Shown here one piece after another: positions 7,830-15,341 of a stretch of DNA of 16,541 nucleotides; position 1 is the stretch's first letter, and every line of letters starts with the position of its first letter. The notes beneath the pieces were generated by a model. It worked only from the letters and a program-made list of their open reading frames with translations, did no database searches and had not been told where the DNA came from. A program made the position numbers and the translations under genes. Source of the DNA: Candidatus Aerophobota bacterium (lineage in GTDB: Bacteria; Aerophobota; Aerophobia; Aerophobales; B3-G15); contig JACUUP010000021.1 in NCBI GenBank assembly GCA_014859225.1, positions 1-16,541 on the forward strand. The letters are read 5' to 3'.

Positions 7830-8717
7830 TTATGTTTTTCGGATGCATACCACCCGTGTATTATTCTCTAAATCGTAAAAAATTTGAGGCAAATTCTTGA
7901 ACCTTTCATAGAGTATTTGTGTAACTTTTTTAGCCTGGTCACAGCTAATCTCTAACATTAAAAATCCATTTTTTCTAAGCCAAACATATGAAGCAGGGAT
8001 TATTTTCTGGTAAAAGTCTAATCCTTCTTCTCCTCCGTTTAAAGTAAAATCTGGTTCCTTTTTTACCTCTTCTGGTAGGTATCTCATTTTTTTTCCTTCA
8101 ACATAAGGTGGGTTGGAGATTATCATATCTATTCTTTCCATTAGCTTCTTTTCCTTAAGGGGAGAAAATAAATCTCCCGGCAAAAACTCTATTCTTTCCT
8201 GAACTTCGTGAAAGCAGGCGTTTCGTTTTGCTATCTGCAGAGCGTAGTTAGATATGTCTGTAGCATAAATAAAGACTTTTTTTATTCTTTTAGCTATGCT
8301 TATGGCAATATTTCCACTCCCTGTCCCGATATCTACCACTATTATTTCTCGCCCGGGACATTCTTTATTTAGTTTTTGGATAAGCTGCAAAGCTTCCTCC
8401 ACCAGGACTTCGGTTTCTGGACGAGGAATGAAAATCCCCGGACGAATAAAAAATACATCTCCCATAAAATGCTGCTTGCCCGTAATATATGCAAGAGGGA
8501 TTTTTCTCCCACATCCTCTTATATTTTTTTTAAACAAGTCCTCCTGTTTGTCATCAACTGTTATTTCAGGTTCAAGGTAAAAGTTTATCCTGTCTTTCCC
8601 CGTAATCTCTTCAGCCACAAGTTCTGCTACAAGCTGAGGATTGGGCAGCTTCTTTAAAATTAAGTAATCCCTTGCCCATTTTATAAGCTCTTTTATGTTT
8701 TTTTGTCCCCGTTTCAT
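7830..8717 (-). CDS. prmC: Peptide chain release factor N5-glutamine methyltransferase
   Basis: PrmC methylates the glutamine of the GGQ motif in release factors RF1/RF2 using S-adenosylmethionine. From ATG 8717 the protein has 295 residues, normal for the family. The N-terminal helical domain begins IKELIKWARDYL. IPRPETE (97-103), the SAM loop VDIGTGSGNI (128-137) and the substrate motif NPPY (202-205) are intact. The open frame extends upstream to 8849, but that part overlaps ribH and encodes unrelated residues. An in-frame ATG at 8753 lies inside a palindromic repeat, 4 bases after the ribH stop. Neither ATG has a good ribosome site. I choose 8717 on homology of the N terminus. A start at 8753 would add 12 repeat-derived residues. 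Unlike many bacteria, prfA is not next to it. Confidence 0.9.
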   Translation of the reverse strand: MKRGQKNIKELIKWARDYLILKKLPNPQLVAELVAEEITGKDRINFYLEPEITVDDKQEDLFKKNIRGCGRKIPLAYITGKQHFMGDVFFIRPGIFIPRPETEVLVEEALQLIQKLNKECPGREIIVVDIGTGSGNIAISIAKRIKKVFIYATDISNYALQIAKRNACFHEVQERIEFLPGDLFSPLKEKKLMERIDMIISNPPYVEGKKMRYLPEEVKKEPDFTLNGGEEGLDFYQKIIPASYVWLRKNGFLMLEISCDQAKKVTQILYERFKNLPQIFYDLENNTRVVCIRKT

Positions 8718-8732
8718 TAAAGGAGACCGTAG

Positions 8733-8751
8733 GACAGGCGTCTCGCCTGTC
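8733..8751. repeat. Small perfect inverted repeat at the prmC start
   Basis: GACAGGCG-TCT-CGCCTGTC is an 8-bp GC-rich stem with a 3-base loop, in the 40 bases between the ribH stop and the prmC start. Its composition differs from the AT-rich surroundings. It resembles short palindromic elements dispersed in several bacterial genomes, which I recall only in general terms. Only one copy is seen here. In RNA it would form a stable hairpin on either strand, but without a following U-tract it does not look like an intrinsic terminator. Confidence 0.7.
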
Positions 8752-8757
8752 ATTACA

Positions 8758-9222
8758 CTACGTAATCTGGGTATAGAGGTTTGCCATTTCCATAGCTGAA
8801 ATGGCGGCATCCCATCCTCTATTTCCTGCTTTTGTCCCAGCTCTCTCAATAGCTTGCTCCAGAGTATCTGTTGTGATTACACCAAATATTATGGGAATCT
8901 CTGACTGCATTGCAAGTGTGGCAATACCTCTTGAAACCTGTCCTGCAATCACTTCATAGTGGAGTGTATCTCCTTTTATAACAGCTCCCAGACAGATTAT
9001 GGCATTGAATCCACCCTTTTTCAGCATTCTGAAAGTTATTGCGGGAATCTCAAAACCCCCGGGGACCCAGGCTATTTCAATATCTTCCTCTTTTGTGCCG
9101 TGTCTTATCAGAGCATCAAGAGCACCCTCAAGTAATTTTTTAGTGATGAGTTCATTATGACGGGAAACAACTATTCCAAATTTAAGATTTTCTCCTGTAA
9201 TTTTTCCCTTATAGATGTTCAC
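8758..9222 (-). CDS. ribH: 6,7-dimethyl-8-ribityllumazine synthase
   Basis: This enzyme condenses dihydroxybutanone phosphate with 5-amino-6-ribitylaminouracil to give lumazine, the penultimate step of riboflavin synthesis. It has 154 residues, the family norm, and typically assembles into pentamers or a 60-mer capsid. RHNELIT (21-27), VPGGFEIP (53-60), [12 protein letters not shown] with H88 (79-90), and R127 in the ERAGTKAGN segment are all in place. It begins with GTG at 9222 and overlaps the end of ribBA by 14 bases. AAGGAG lies 6 bases upstream and clearly supports the GTG. Confidence 0.96.
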   Translation of the reverse strand: MNIYKGKITGENLKFGIVVSRHNELITKKLLEGALDALIRHGTKEEDIEIAWVPGGFEIPAITFRMLKKGGFNAIICLGAVIKGDTLHYEVIAGQVSRGIATLAMQSEIPIIFGVITTDTLEQAIERAGTKAGNRGWDAAISAMEMANLYTQIT

Positions 9223-10453
9223 TTTTTTCTCCTTGTTCTGAACAAAGATTTAGTATGTGCCCCAATTTTTTTTGCTTAGTTTCAAGGTAAGATATATTTA
9301 GTTTGTTAGGTTTTATTTCCAGAGGTATCCTCTCTACCACCTCCAGACCATAGCCTTTCAATCCCACAATTTTTCGGGGATTGTTCGTTAGAAGTTTTAT
9401 TCTATGCAGTCCTAAATCAGCAAGTATCTGGGCTCCTATTCCGTAATCTCTCAGGTCAGGAGAAAAACCAAGCTTTTCATTTGCTTCCACCGTGTCCATT
9501 CCCTCATCCTGGAGCCGGTAAGCCCGCAGTTTATTTAAAAGACCTATGCCTCTTCCCTCCTGGTTGAGGTATAAAAGAACTCCACATCCCTTGCGCGCTA
9601 TTATACTCAAAGCAGTATCAAGTTGCTGACCACAATCACAGCGAAGGGACTTAAAAACATCTCCAGTTAAACACTGTGAGTGCACTCTCACCAAAATATC
9701 TTCTTTACCCCTCACCTTTCCTTTTACAATTGCAAGATGTACTCTATTTTCTATCAGACTTCTGTAGCCTATGAGAGTAAATTTTCCAAAGGCGGTGGGA
9801 AGAGAGGTAACGATTTCCTTTGCAATCAGCCTTTCCTTTTTCCATCTATAATTTATTACATCAGCTATGGTGCATATTTTCATTCCATGAACCCTAACAA
9901 ATTGTCTAAGTTCAGGAAGCTTTGCCACATATCCATCTTCATTTATTATTTCACAGATAACTCCTGCCGGATAAAATCCCGCAGCCCTTGCCAGATCAAC
10001 AGCTGCCTCTGGAGGTGCTGCTTTGACAAGAACTCCTCCTTCACGGGTAATAAGCGGGAAAACATGTCCTGGTTTTACCAGGTCTTCACTTTTTGTATGC
10101 GGGTCAATTATTGCTTTAATAGTTTGAGCCCGGTCATAAGCTGAGATGCCCCCGCTTATATTTTTCTTTGCATCCACGGAAATAGCAAAAATGGTTCCCT
10201 TTAAAGATGTATTTCCGTTAACCATGGGAGAAAGTCCAAGCTGTTTTGCTCTCTCAGAAGTTATAGCTACACAAACAAGACCCCGACCGTATTTGCTCAT
10301 AAAATTTATTATTTCTGGTTTGAGGCAGGAAGCCGGGATAACAAGTTCTCCTCCACTATCTTTATCTTTTTCATCAACCACAATAGCTATTTTCCCTTTT
10401 TTAAAATCCTCCAGGGCTTCCTCTACGCTCATCAAGTTATTTATATCGCTCAT
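9209..10453 (-). CDS. ribBA: RibBA: GTP cyclohydrolase II with degenerate DHBP synthase domain
   Basis: This is a 414-residue fusion. The C-terminal half (about 205-400) is a canonical GTP cyclohydrolase II, opening GTP for riboflavin synthesis: zinc cysteines C261, C272 and C274 (CLTGDVF..LRCDCG), QEGRGIGL (298-305), [10 protein letters not shown] (333-342) and LTNNPRK (355-361). The N-terminal half (1-203) keeps the fold of 3,4-dihydroxy-2-butanone-4-phosphate synthase ([19 protein letters not shown]-like, ICEIINEDG). Its catalytic signatures are changed: DDEDRENEGDL is [11 protein letters not shown] (27-37), TGIS is GGIS (101-104), and the metal-site GHTEA is APPEA (146-150). The synthase activity is therefore doubtful. 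The start is ATG 10453 with GAGG about 8 bases upstream and an in-frame stop just before it. It lies between ribE and ribH. Confidence 0.93.
   Translation of the reverse strand: MSDINNLMSVEEALEDFKKGKIAIVVDEKDKDSGGELVIPASCLKPEIINFMSKYGRGLVCVAITSERAKQLGLSPMVNGNTSLKGTIFAISVDAKKNISGGISAYDRAQTIKAIIDPHTKSEDLVKPGHVFPLITREGGVLVKAAPPEAAVDLARAAGFYPAGVICEIINEDGYVAKLPELRQFVRVHGMKICTIADVINYRWKKERLIAKEIVTSLPTAFGKFTLIGYRSLIENRVHLAIVKGKVRGKEDILVRVHSQCLTGDVFKSLRCDCGQQLDTALSIIARKGCGVLLYLNQEGRGIGLLNKLRAYRLQDEGMDTVEANEKLGFSPDLRDYGIGAQILADLGLHRIKLLTNNPRKIVGLKGYGLEVVERIPLEIKPNKLNISYLETKQKKLGHILNLCSEQGEKSEHL
9229..9234 (-). promoter_or_regulatory. Shine-Dalgarno site supporting the ribH GTG start
   Basis: AAGGAG on the minus strand, 6 bases before GTG 9222 and inside the ribBA coding end. 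No ATG lies in a competing position, so the GTG start is well supported. Confidence 0.75.
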
Positions 10454-10523
10454 ACTTAAGCCTCATTTTGTTTCAGGTAATCTGGTTTCCTTAGTTTTGT
10501 CTCCTTTGATTGAAGGAATTTTC
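10454..10523 (-). promoter_or_regulatory. 70-base ribE-ribBA spacer with orphan ribosome site
   Basis: This is the longest spacer inside the riboflavin cluster. On the minus strand it contains AAAGGAGA (10500-10507) with no start codon after it. Two mutually exclusive stems are possible: TTCCTT/AAGGAA (10513-10518 with 10487-10492), or a shorter CCTT/AAGG hairpin that includes the orphan site. It is far too short for an FMN riboswitch. A translational or processing element is possible but unproven. Confidence 0.25.
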
Positions 10524-11156
10524 TCAGTACCCTGCCATCTTCAAAAGGTCCAAATTTATCCCCTTCCTCTCTTCAGAGGTGATGATTTCTCCCACATACT
10601 TTGCCAGAATATCAACTTCCAGGTTTAAAAGGTCACCTTCTCTGTGATGGCTTAAGGTTGTGTTATTTAAAGTATGGGGTATAAGGCATACTGCAAAGGT
10701 ATCCTTTTCTTTTCTCGCCACAGCAAGACTAACTCCCTCAAGAGTTACTCTTCCCTGGGAGACAATATATTTTTTCAGGTTAAACGGGGCCCTTAGAGTT
10801 AATGTCCATTGAGAAGTTTCTCGTTTAACTTTTTCCAATCTTGCCAGACCATCTATATCTCCGGTTACAAAATGTCCTCCCAGGAAGGAGTTAGTTAGAA
10901 GAGCCCTTTCTAAATTAACTTTATCTCCAGCTTTTAGCGCCCCAAGATTCGTTTTTTGTAAGGTATGGGGCATTATCTGGACTTCAAAGCTTGTACCCTT
11001 TTTCCTGGTAACAGTAAGACAAACCCCATTTGTGCAGATACTGTCAGAAACATCAAGGGTCTGTGTTGCTTTTTCAGCTTCTATGATAAGCTGAAAAATG
11101 GGAGATGTCATCACTTTAGTAATTTTACCTATCTCCTCCACTATACCAGTGAACAT
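10524..11156 (-). CDS. ribE: Riboflavin synthase, alpha chain
   Basis: This enzyme dismutates two lumazine molecules into riboflavin and a pyrimidine that is recycled by RibH. It has 210 residues with the duplicated lumazine-binding beta-barrels: first barrel MFTGIVEEIG, NGVCLTV with C46, MPHTL, and GGHFVTGDIDG (93-103); second barrel about 104-190 with LEGVSLAVA and IPHTL. The usual GHVDG at the end of the first barrel reads GDIDG, so one conserved histidine is aspartate (D100). It begins with ATG 11156, preceded by AAGGA/AGTGA-type weak sites. Only 46 bases separate it from the E2 gene, leaving no room for an FMN riboswitch here. ribD is not in the window. Confidence 0.95.
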   Translation of the reverse strand: MFTGIVEEIGKITKVMTSPIFQLIIEAEKATQTLDVSDSICTNGVCLTVTRKKGTSFEVQIMPHTLQKTNLGALKAGDKVNLERALLTNSFLGGHFVTGDIDGLARLEKVKRETSQWTLTLRAPFNLKKYIVSQGRVTLEGVSLAVARKEKDTFAVCLIPHTLNNTTLSHHREGDLLNLEVDILAKYVGEIITSEERKGINLDLLKMAGY

Positions 11157-11202
11157 AATCTTTCACTTCCTTTTTTTCAGAGGTCTTTTAGTGTAAACCT
11201 TT

Positions 11203-12396
11203 TTAGACTAAAAGAAGTGCAGGTTTTTCCAGAGCCTTTTTTACTTCCTGAAGAAACTTAGAGCCAACATATCCATCAACTACCCTGTGGTCGCAGGACA
11301 AAGTCATCTCCATTACCGGAGCTATGAGAATTTTCCCTTCGCTTGCTATAGCCTTTTCTTTTATCTCCCCGATAGCCAGAAGGCATACCTGAGGTGGATT
11401 TATAATAGCAGAGAAGTTCTTTATCCCGAGCATTCCCAGGTTGGATAAAGTAAAAGTTCCTCCTTCCATATCCTGAATAGTTAGCTTATCTTCAATTGCT
11501 TTTTTAAGTAAATTTTGTCTTTCCCTGGCAACCTCAAATAAGTCTTTATTATCCGCCTCCTTTATTACGGGAACTACCAGTCCCTTTTCCCTTGCTATGG
11601 CAAGGTTTAAATTCACGCGGGATAATGAGATTATTCTTCCTTCCTTGTAATAGGAATTTACCCGCGGGAATTTACGCAAAGCTTTTGCACAGGCTTTAAT
11701 TATTAAATCAGTGTAAGTTATACGAATCTTTTTTTCTTCTTCAAATTCCTCAACCAAAGCCTTTCTTAGTTTTGCCGCCTGGGAGAAATCAACCTCCATG
11801 GTAAGATAAAAATGGGGAATCTCTTTTTTGCTCTTTTGCATTCTCTCTGCCATTATTTTCTCTACTCTGGAGGGGGTTATTTCTTTTTCCTCAACTGATA
11901 TTTCCTCCAGCTCTGGTTTAGTCTTTATTTCAGCAGCTTCAAGCACATCCTCTTTAACTATTCTTCCCCCCGGTCCTGTTCCTTTTATCTTTGTAATGTC
12001 TACTCCTTTTTCCCGGGCAAGCTTTCTGGCAAGAGGGGAAGCTTTAATCACTCCTTCCTCAGTGGGGGGCTTTTCCTCCTCTGGTTCTTTTTCAAGAATA
12101 GTCTCTTCTTTACTTTTCCTGAAGGGAACTTCCTCTTCTGATGGTATCTTCTCCTCCATTGAATCAGCGATATAGGCTATCTCTTTGGTCACAGCAACTT
12201 TTTCTCCTTCCTTAGCCATAATTTTTCTAAGATATCCTGATGTGGTAGCTTCAACTTCCATATTAGCTTTGTCGGTTGCTATTTCAAGCAGAGGCTCGCC
12301 TTTTTCCACCTCATCACCTTCTTTTTTTAGCCACTTTATTATTTCACCCTCTTCCATAGTTTCGCCCAGTTTAGGCATTATTACCTTTTTAACCAT
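11203..12396 (-). CDS. pdhC: 2-oxo acid dehydrogenase E2 (dihydrolipoamide acyltransferase)
   Basis: This is the core subunit of a pyruvate, branched-chain or related 2-oxoacid dehydrogenase complex, passing acyl groups from lipoate to CoA. Domains in its 397 residues: a single lipoyl domain (1-78) with lipoylated K43 in TDKANMEVE; an acidic Glu/Pro-rich linker (80-114); a peripheral-subunit-binding domain (116-153, ASPLARKLAREKGVDI...GPGGRIVKEDV); a second linker; and the catalytic domain (172-397) with HRVVDG, H370 and D374. The first gene after the promoter at 12427-12454, it is followed by ribE and not by E1 or E3 genes. Substrate class cannot be told from sequence alone, so the symbol is tentative. 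GGGGG 5 bases before the ATG may act as the ribosome site. Confidence 0.92.
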   Translation of the reverse strand: MVKKVIMPKLGETMEEGEIIKWLKKEGDEVEKGEPLLEIATDKANMEVEATTSGYLRKIMAKEGEKVAVTKEIAYIADSMEEKIPSEEEVPFRKSKEETILEKEPEEEKPPTEEGVIKASPLARKLAREKGVDITKIKGTGPGGRIVKEDVLEAAEIKTKPELEEISVEEKEITPSRVEKIMAERMQKSKKEIPHFYLTMEVDFSQAAKLRKALVEEFEEEKKIRITYTDLIIKACAKALRKFPRVNSYYKEGRIISLSRVNLNLAIAREKGLVVPVIKEADNKDLFEVARERQNLLKKAIEDKLTIQDMEGGTFTLSNLGMLGIKNFSAIINPPQVCLLAIGEIKEKAIASEGKILIAPVMEMTLSCDHRVVDGYVGSKFLQEVKKALEKPALLLV

Positions 12397-12426
12397 TGTA
12401 TCCCCCGTTTTTTAGTATGTTTGTAA

Positions 12427-12454
12427 ATTTTAGGAGAATGAGCATCATTGTCAA
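12427..12454 (-). promoter_or_regulatory. Sigma-70-type promoter for the E2-riboflavin-wall-amino acid operon
   Basis: The minus strand has TTGACA (12449-12454), a 16-base spacer and TAAAAT (12427-12432). The -35 begins only 13 bases after the GerMN gene stop, and the predicted start near 12420 leaves a leader of about 24 bases before the E2 ATG. No clear later promoter or terminator appears until after leuC, so ten genes could share this transcript. Confidence 0.68.
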
Positions 12455-12467
12455 GTTAGATGTTTAA

Positions 12468-13034
12468 CTATTTCGGTCTTTTAACGATTTCGCTATTTTT
12501 TGCAAAAGGTCCTCTAATATCAATGTGACCGGCTAAGGTTTGTTGAGGTTTGCCATCTATTAGAATTTGAACTTGAGAATAGGCAGGAAAATTTTCAAGG
12601 AGAGTGTTGACAACTGAATATATACTTATAAGTTCTGCTGATGTTCCTCCGGGATGTTTTTCTGTTAAAGGTGAGAAAAAATCCACGTAAATAGTGCTTT
12701 CCCTGACATAAGCAGCTCTTATTTTCGTTTCTGCAGGAAGGGTAGGCTCATAAGATGTATCTTGAGGTCCTTTTATGAGCTCCTGGAGAATCGCTTTAAT
12801 CTGGCTATTGGTTCCTTCTGGAAGAGTTATCTTTCTTTCAACGGGTGTAAGAACTTCTTCCTCTGGTGTAGAAAAGTACAGAATAACCATCCTGCTTATG
12901 CCTGGTGGATGGATGGCTTTATCCACCCATTCTTTAAGCGGGTAGGAACCTTCCTGTATGAATGGAGCAAATATTATCCCGGCGATAAAGGATACTACCA
13001 GAAGACCAAAGAATACAAGGATTTTTTTTCTCAT
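12468..13034 (-). CDS. Membrane-anchored GerMN-domain protein
   Basis: This 188-residue protein has an N-terminal membrane anchor (residues 5-24, preceded by RKK) and an outward-facing GerMN (sporulation/spore germination-type) domain at about 48-172. Family signatures are ELIKGP (85-90), the IYVDFFSPL strand (115-123), HPGGTSAELISIYSVVNTL (127-145) and DGKPQQTLAGHID (160-172). GerMN domains occur in many non-sporulating bacteria, often beside cell-wall amidase genes, and are thought to bind or act on the wall. The molecular function is not established. The amidase gene is 15 bases upstream, suggesting co-translation and a shared wall role. No good ribosome site precedes the ATG. No sporulation genes are seen, so spores should not be inferred. 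Confidence 0.88.
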   Translation of the reverse strand: MRKKILVFFGLLVVSFIAGIIFAPFIQEGSYPLKEWVDKAIHPPGISRMVILYFSTPEEEVLTPVERKITLPEGTNSQIKAILQELIKGPQDTSYEPTLPAETKIRAAYVRESTIYVDFFSPLTEKHPGGTSAELISIYSVVNTLLENFPAYSQVQILIDGKPQQTLAGHIDIRGPFAKNSEIVKRPK

Positions 13035-13049
13035 AGGTGTATTTTTGCA

Positions 13050-14231
13050 TTACTCTCTTGATGTATTTAGTCTTTTATTGAAAGAATTAACATGACTGAC
13101 AATTCCCTTATGTATCCCTGTGGTAATAATTTTCTGGTACTCTGTCTCTTTTAATTTCTTTTCCTCCAGGGGATTAGAAATGAACCCAACTTCAACCAGG
13201 ACAGCCGGCATACTTGCTCCCCGCAGGACATAGAAAGGAGCTGATTTTACCCCTCTATCTGGCGCACCGGTTATCTTGGCCAATTTTTCCTGGACAATTT
13301 GGGCAAGCTCCTTGCTCTCCTGGCGATACTGGTTCTGGATAAGGTCCCATATAATATTTTGCACACTAAAGGGAAGGTCATTTGCACCAAATGCGGCATT
13401 TTCACGTATTGCCACATCTTTTGCTCCCTCCCCATAGGCATACTGGGAGTTATAGAAGGTCTCCACGCCTCTATCTCGCATATCCCAGCCAGCGTTTGCA
13501 TGTATACTTATAAAAAGCTCTCCCCTTGCCTGGTTCGCTATCTCAGCTCTTCTGTCAAGCGAAATAAATTCATCGCTGCTCCGGGTAAGGACCACTTCAA
13601 ACTGGGAGTTTTGTTTCAAAAGCTCTGATAGTTTTTTAGCTATTGCTAAGGTTATATCCTTTTCTCTTAGTCCAGAAGGTCCGATTGCTCCCGGGTCTTT
13701 TCCTCCATGACCGGCATCAATTACAATTCTATAAATTCCTCTTTCTTTTCTCTGGGGGGCATTTTGCCAGGGGTCGAAATATAAAGGGTTTTCTGCAGCA
13801 TCTACCTCTTCTACTTTTAGCAGAGCTGTGATTATATCTTTTTCTGGTGGTCTTATATCAATGACTATAACTTTTGCCTGGTTTTGAAAGGAGATACCAA
13901 AATTATAATTAGAAATGTTAAGCTCAACTATAACTTTTACCACATTTTCTGACTCTTTTAATAGATGAATTTCCTGGACAAATTTGTCCGATACACTCAT
14001 TTGTTGATGGGCAAGGTTTATTTTAAGGGGAAAAAGGTTCAGCACAATCCTGGGAGGGTTGCTAAGTTCTCCTGCTACATATCCTGTGCCTTCTGGAACC
14101 CGGATAAGTATCTGGCTAAATGTGGGTTGAGAGTTTAGCTTTATCTCACTTACAGAAAAATATTGTTCAGCTTGAGATGACTGAACAAATAAGAAAAAAA
14201 ATAAGGATACCAGTACCAACACCTTCTTCAT
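13050..14231 (-). CDS. amiC: N-acetylmuramoyl-L-alanine amidase with AMIN domain
   Basis: This secreted zinc amidase cleaves the bond between MurNAc and the stem peptide, as in daughter-cell separation or wall turnover. In 393 residues it has a signal peptide (1-21, SSQA|EQ), an AMIN targeting domain (about 24-128) and an Amidase_3 catalytic domain (about 167-382). Zinc ligands are H175 (IDAGHGGKDPGA), E190 (GLREKD) and H244 (ISIHANA); the catalytic glutamate is E347 (VEVGFISNP). The AMIN plus Amidase_3 order is that of AmiC. An insertion around 270-303, between the RGVETFY strand and the last helices, occupies the place where AmiC-type enzymes carry an autoinhibitory helix, so EnvC/NlpD-like activation is possible. 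Start: AAGGA about 9 bases before ATG 14231. Confidence 0.92.
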   Translation of the reverse strand: MKKVLVLVSLFFFLFVQSSQAEQYFSVSEIKLNSQPTFSQILIRVPEGTGYVAGELSNPPRIVLNLFPLKINLAHQQMSVSDKFVQEIHLLKESENVVKVIVELNISNYNFGISFQNQAKVIVIDIRPPEKDIITALLKVEEVDAAENPLYFDPWQNAPQRKERGIYRIVIDAGHGGKDPGAIGPSGLREKDITLAIAKKLSELLKQNSQFEVVLTRSSDEFISLDRRAEIANQARGELFISIHANAGWDMRDRGVETFYNSQYAYGEGAKDVAIRENAAFGANDLPFSVQNIIWDLIQNQYRQESKELAQIVQEKLAKITGAPDRGVKSAPFYVLRGASMPAVLVEVGFISNPLEEKKLKETEYQKIITTGIHKGIVSHVNSFNKRLNTSRE

Positions 14232-14296
14232 TACAAAATCCTTGCCTTTTAGCTATTTTCTCCCCCCCCGGATTCTATATAGAGCTTATTTACAGG

Positions 14297-15340
14297 CTAA
14301 GGTTTCTCTTTTTTTTCTACAGTTTTTTCCTGCACAGGCTTTTTAATGAGTCCCAACTTCTCCCTTATTTTTTGTTCAATCTCCTGGCGCATTGGTCTGT
14401 TATCGGGATTTTTTAAGAATTCACGGGCATTTTCTTTTCCCTGGCCAATTTGAGTGTCTTCGTAGGAATACCAGGTGCCTGATTTTGTAATTACTCCGGT
14501 ATCTGTCCCTAAATCCAGAATACATCCTTCCTGAGAGATTCCCTGTCCAAAGATGATGTCGAACTCGGCTTTCCTGAAAGGTGGGGCTAACTTATTTTTC
14601 ACCACAGTAACTCTAACACGGTTTCCTATCTGCTGTTCTCCTTTGGTTATGGAGGCTTTTCTCCTGATATCTATTCTAACTGAGGAGTAAAATTTTAAAG
14701 CTCTGCCCCCGGGAGTGGTTTCCGGGTTACCAAAGAGAACTCCAATTTTCATTCTTAGCTGATTGACGAATATGGTACAGGTTTTGGAGCGATTTATTGT
14801 AGCGGTGAGTTTTCTAAGAGCTTGAGACATAAGCCTTGCCTGAAGTCCCATATGAGCATCTCCCATTTCTCCTTCCAGCTCTGCACGAGGAACAAGTGCC
14901 GCTACCGAGTCTATAATGATAAGGTCTATAGCGTTGCTGCGCACCAGGGTTTCGGTTATCTCAAGGGCGTCCTCACCTGAATCAGGCTGAGAGATAAAGA
15001 TATTCTCCACATCCAGCCCTAATTTTTCTGCGTATATTGGGTCAAGAGCATGTTCGGCATCTATAAATGCAACTATCCCTCCTTTTTTCTGAGCCTCAGC
15101 GGCTACATGCAAAGCAAGTGTGGTTTTGCCTGAGCCCTCAGGACCGAAAATTTCTATTACTCTTCCTCTGGGAATACCTCCTATCCCTAATGCCGCATCA
15201 AGAGAAAGACTCCCCGTGGGTATTACTTCTACGTCCATGCGGGCAGCTCTTTCTCCCAGCCTCATTATTGCACCCTTGCCAAATTGGTGCTCTATTTGGC
15301 GCCTGGCAACCTCTAATGCCTTAAATTTTTCTTGCTCCAT
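14297..15340 (-). CDS. recA: Recombinase RecA
   Basis: RecA forms ATP-dependent filaments on single-stranded DNA for homologous recombination and promotes SOS repressor cleavage. It has 347 residues and all hallmarks: Walker [10 protein letters not shown] (66-74), Walker [11 protein letters not shown] (140-149), the DNA-binding loop L1 region ([15 protein letters not shown]), [20 protein letters not shown] (193-212) spanning L2, and a lysine/glutamate-rich C-terminal tail. There is no intein and no frameshift. The ATG at 15340 follows AAAGGA by about 6 bases and comes one base after the thpR stop (TAATATG), so the two are co-transcribed. No recognisable LexA box lies upstream in the window. 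Confidence 0.98.
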   Translation of the reverse strand: MEQEKFKALEVARRQIEHQFGKGAIMRLGERAARMDVEVIPTGSLSLDAALGIGGIPRGRVIEIFGPEGSGKTTLALHVAAEAQKKGGIVAFIDAEHALDPIYAEKLGLDVENIFISQPDSGEDALEITETLVRSNAIDLIIIDSVAALVPRAELEGEMGDAHMGLQARLMSQALRKLTATINRSKTCTIFVNQLRMKIGVLFGNPETTPGGRALKFYSSVRIDIRRKASITKGEQQIGNRVRVTVVKNKLAPPFRKAEFDIIFGQGISQEGCILDLGTDTGVITKSGTWYSYEDTQIGQGKENAREFLKNPDNRPMRQEIEQKIREKLGLIKKPVQEKTVEKKEKP

Positions 15341-15341
15341 A

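Noticed and set aside
8718-8849. N-terminal extension of prmC to 8849
   Set aside because: It overlaps the conserved C terminus of ribH in another frame and extends far beyond the family N terminus. Only the 8753 alternative remains credible.
9680-10628. Two consecutive plus-strand frames of 154 and 160 codons
   Set aside because: They lie opposite the well-conserved ribBA and ribE, show no recognisable domain and have odd Phe/Ser/Cys-rich composition.
11157-11202. FMN riboswitch before ribE
   Set aside because: Only 46 bases separate ribE from the E2 gene, and no conserved RFN element segments are seen there or before the E2 gene.
12468-13034. Sporulation inferred from the GerMN domain
   Set aside because: GerMN domains are common in non-sporulating bacteria, and no other sporulation gene is present.
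14274-14283. TCTATATAGA palindrome between recA and the amidase gene
   Set aside because: Ten AT-rich bases are easily met by chance. No -35 at suitable spacing makes it a promoter.
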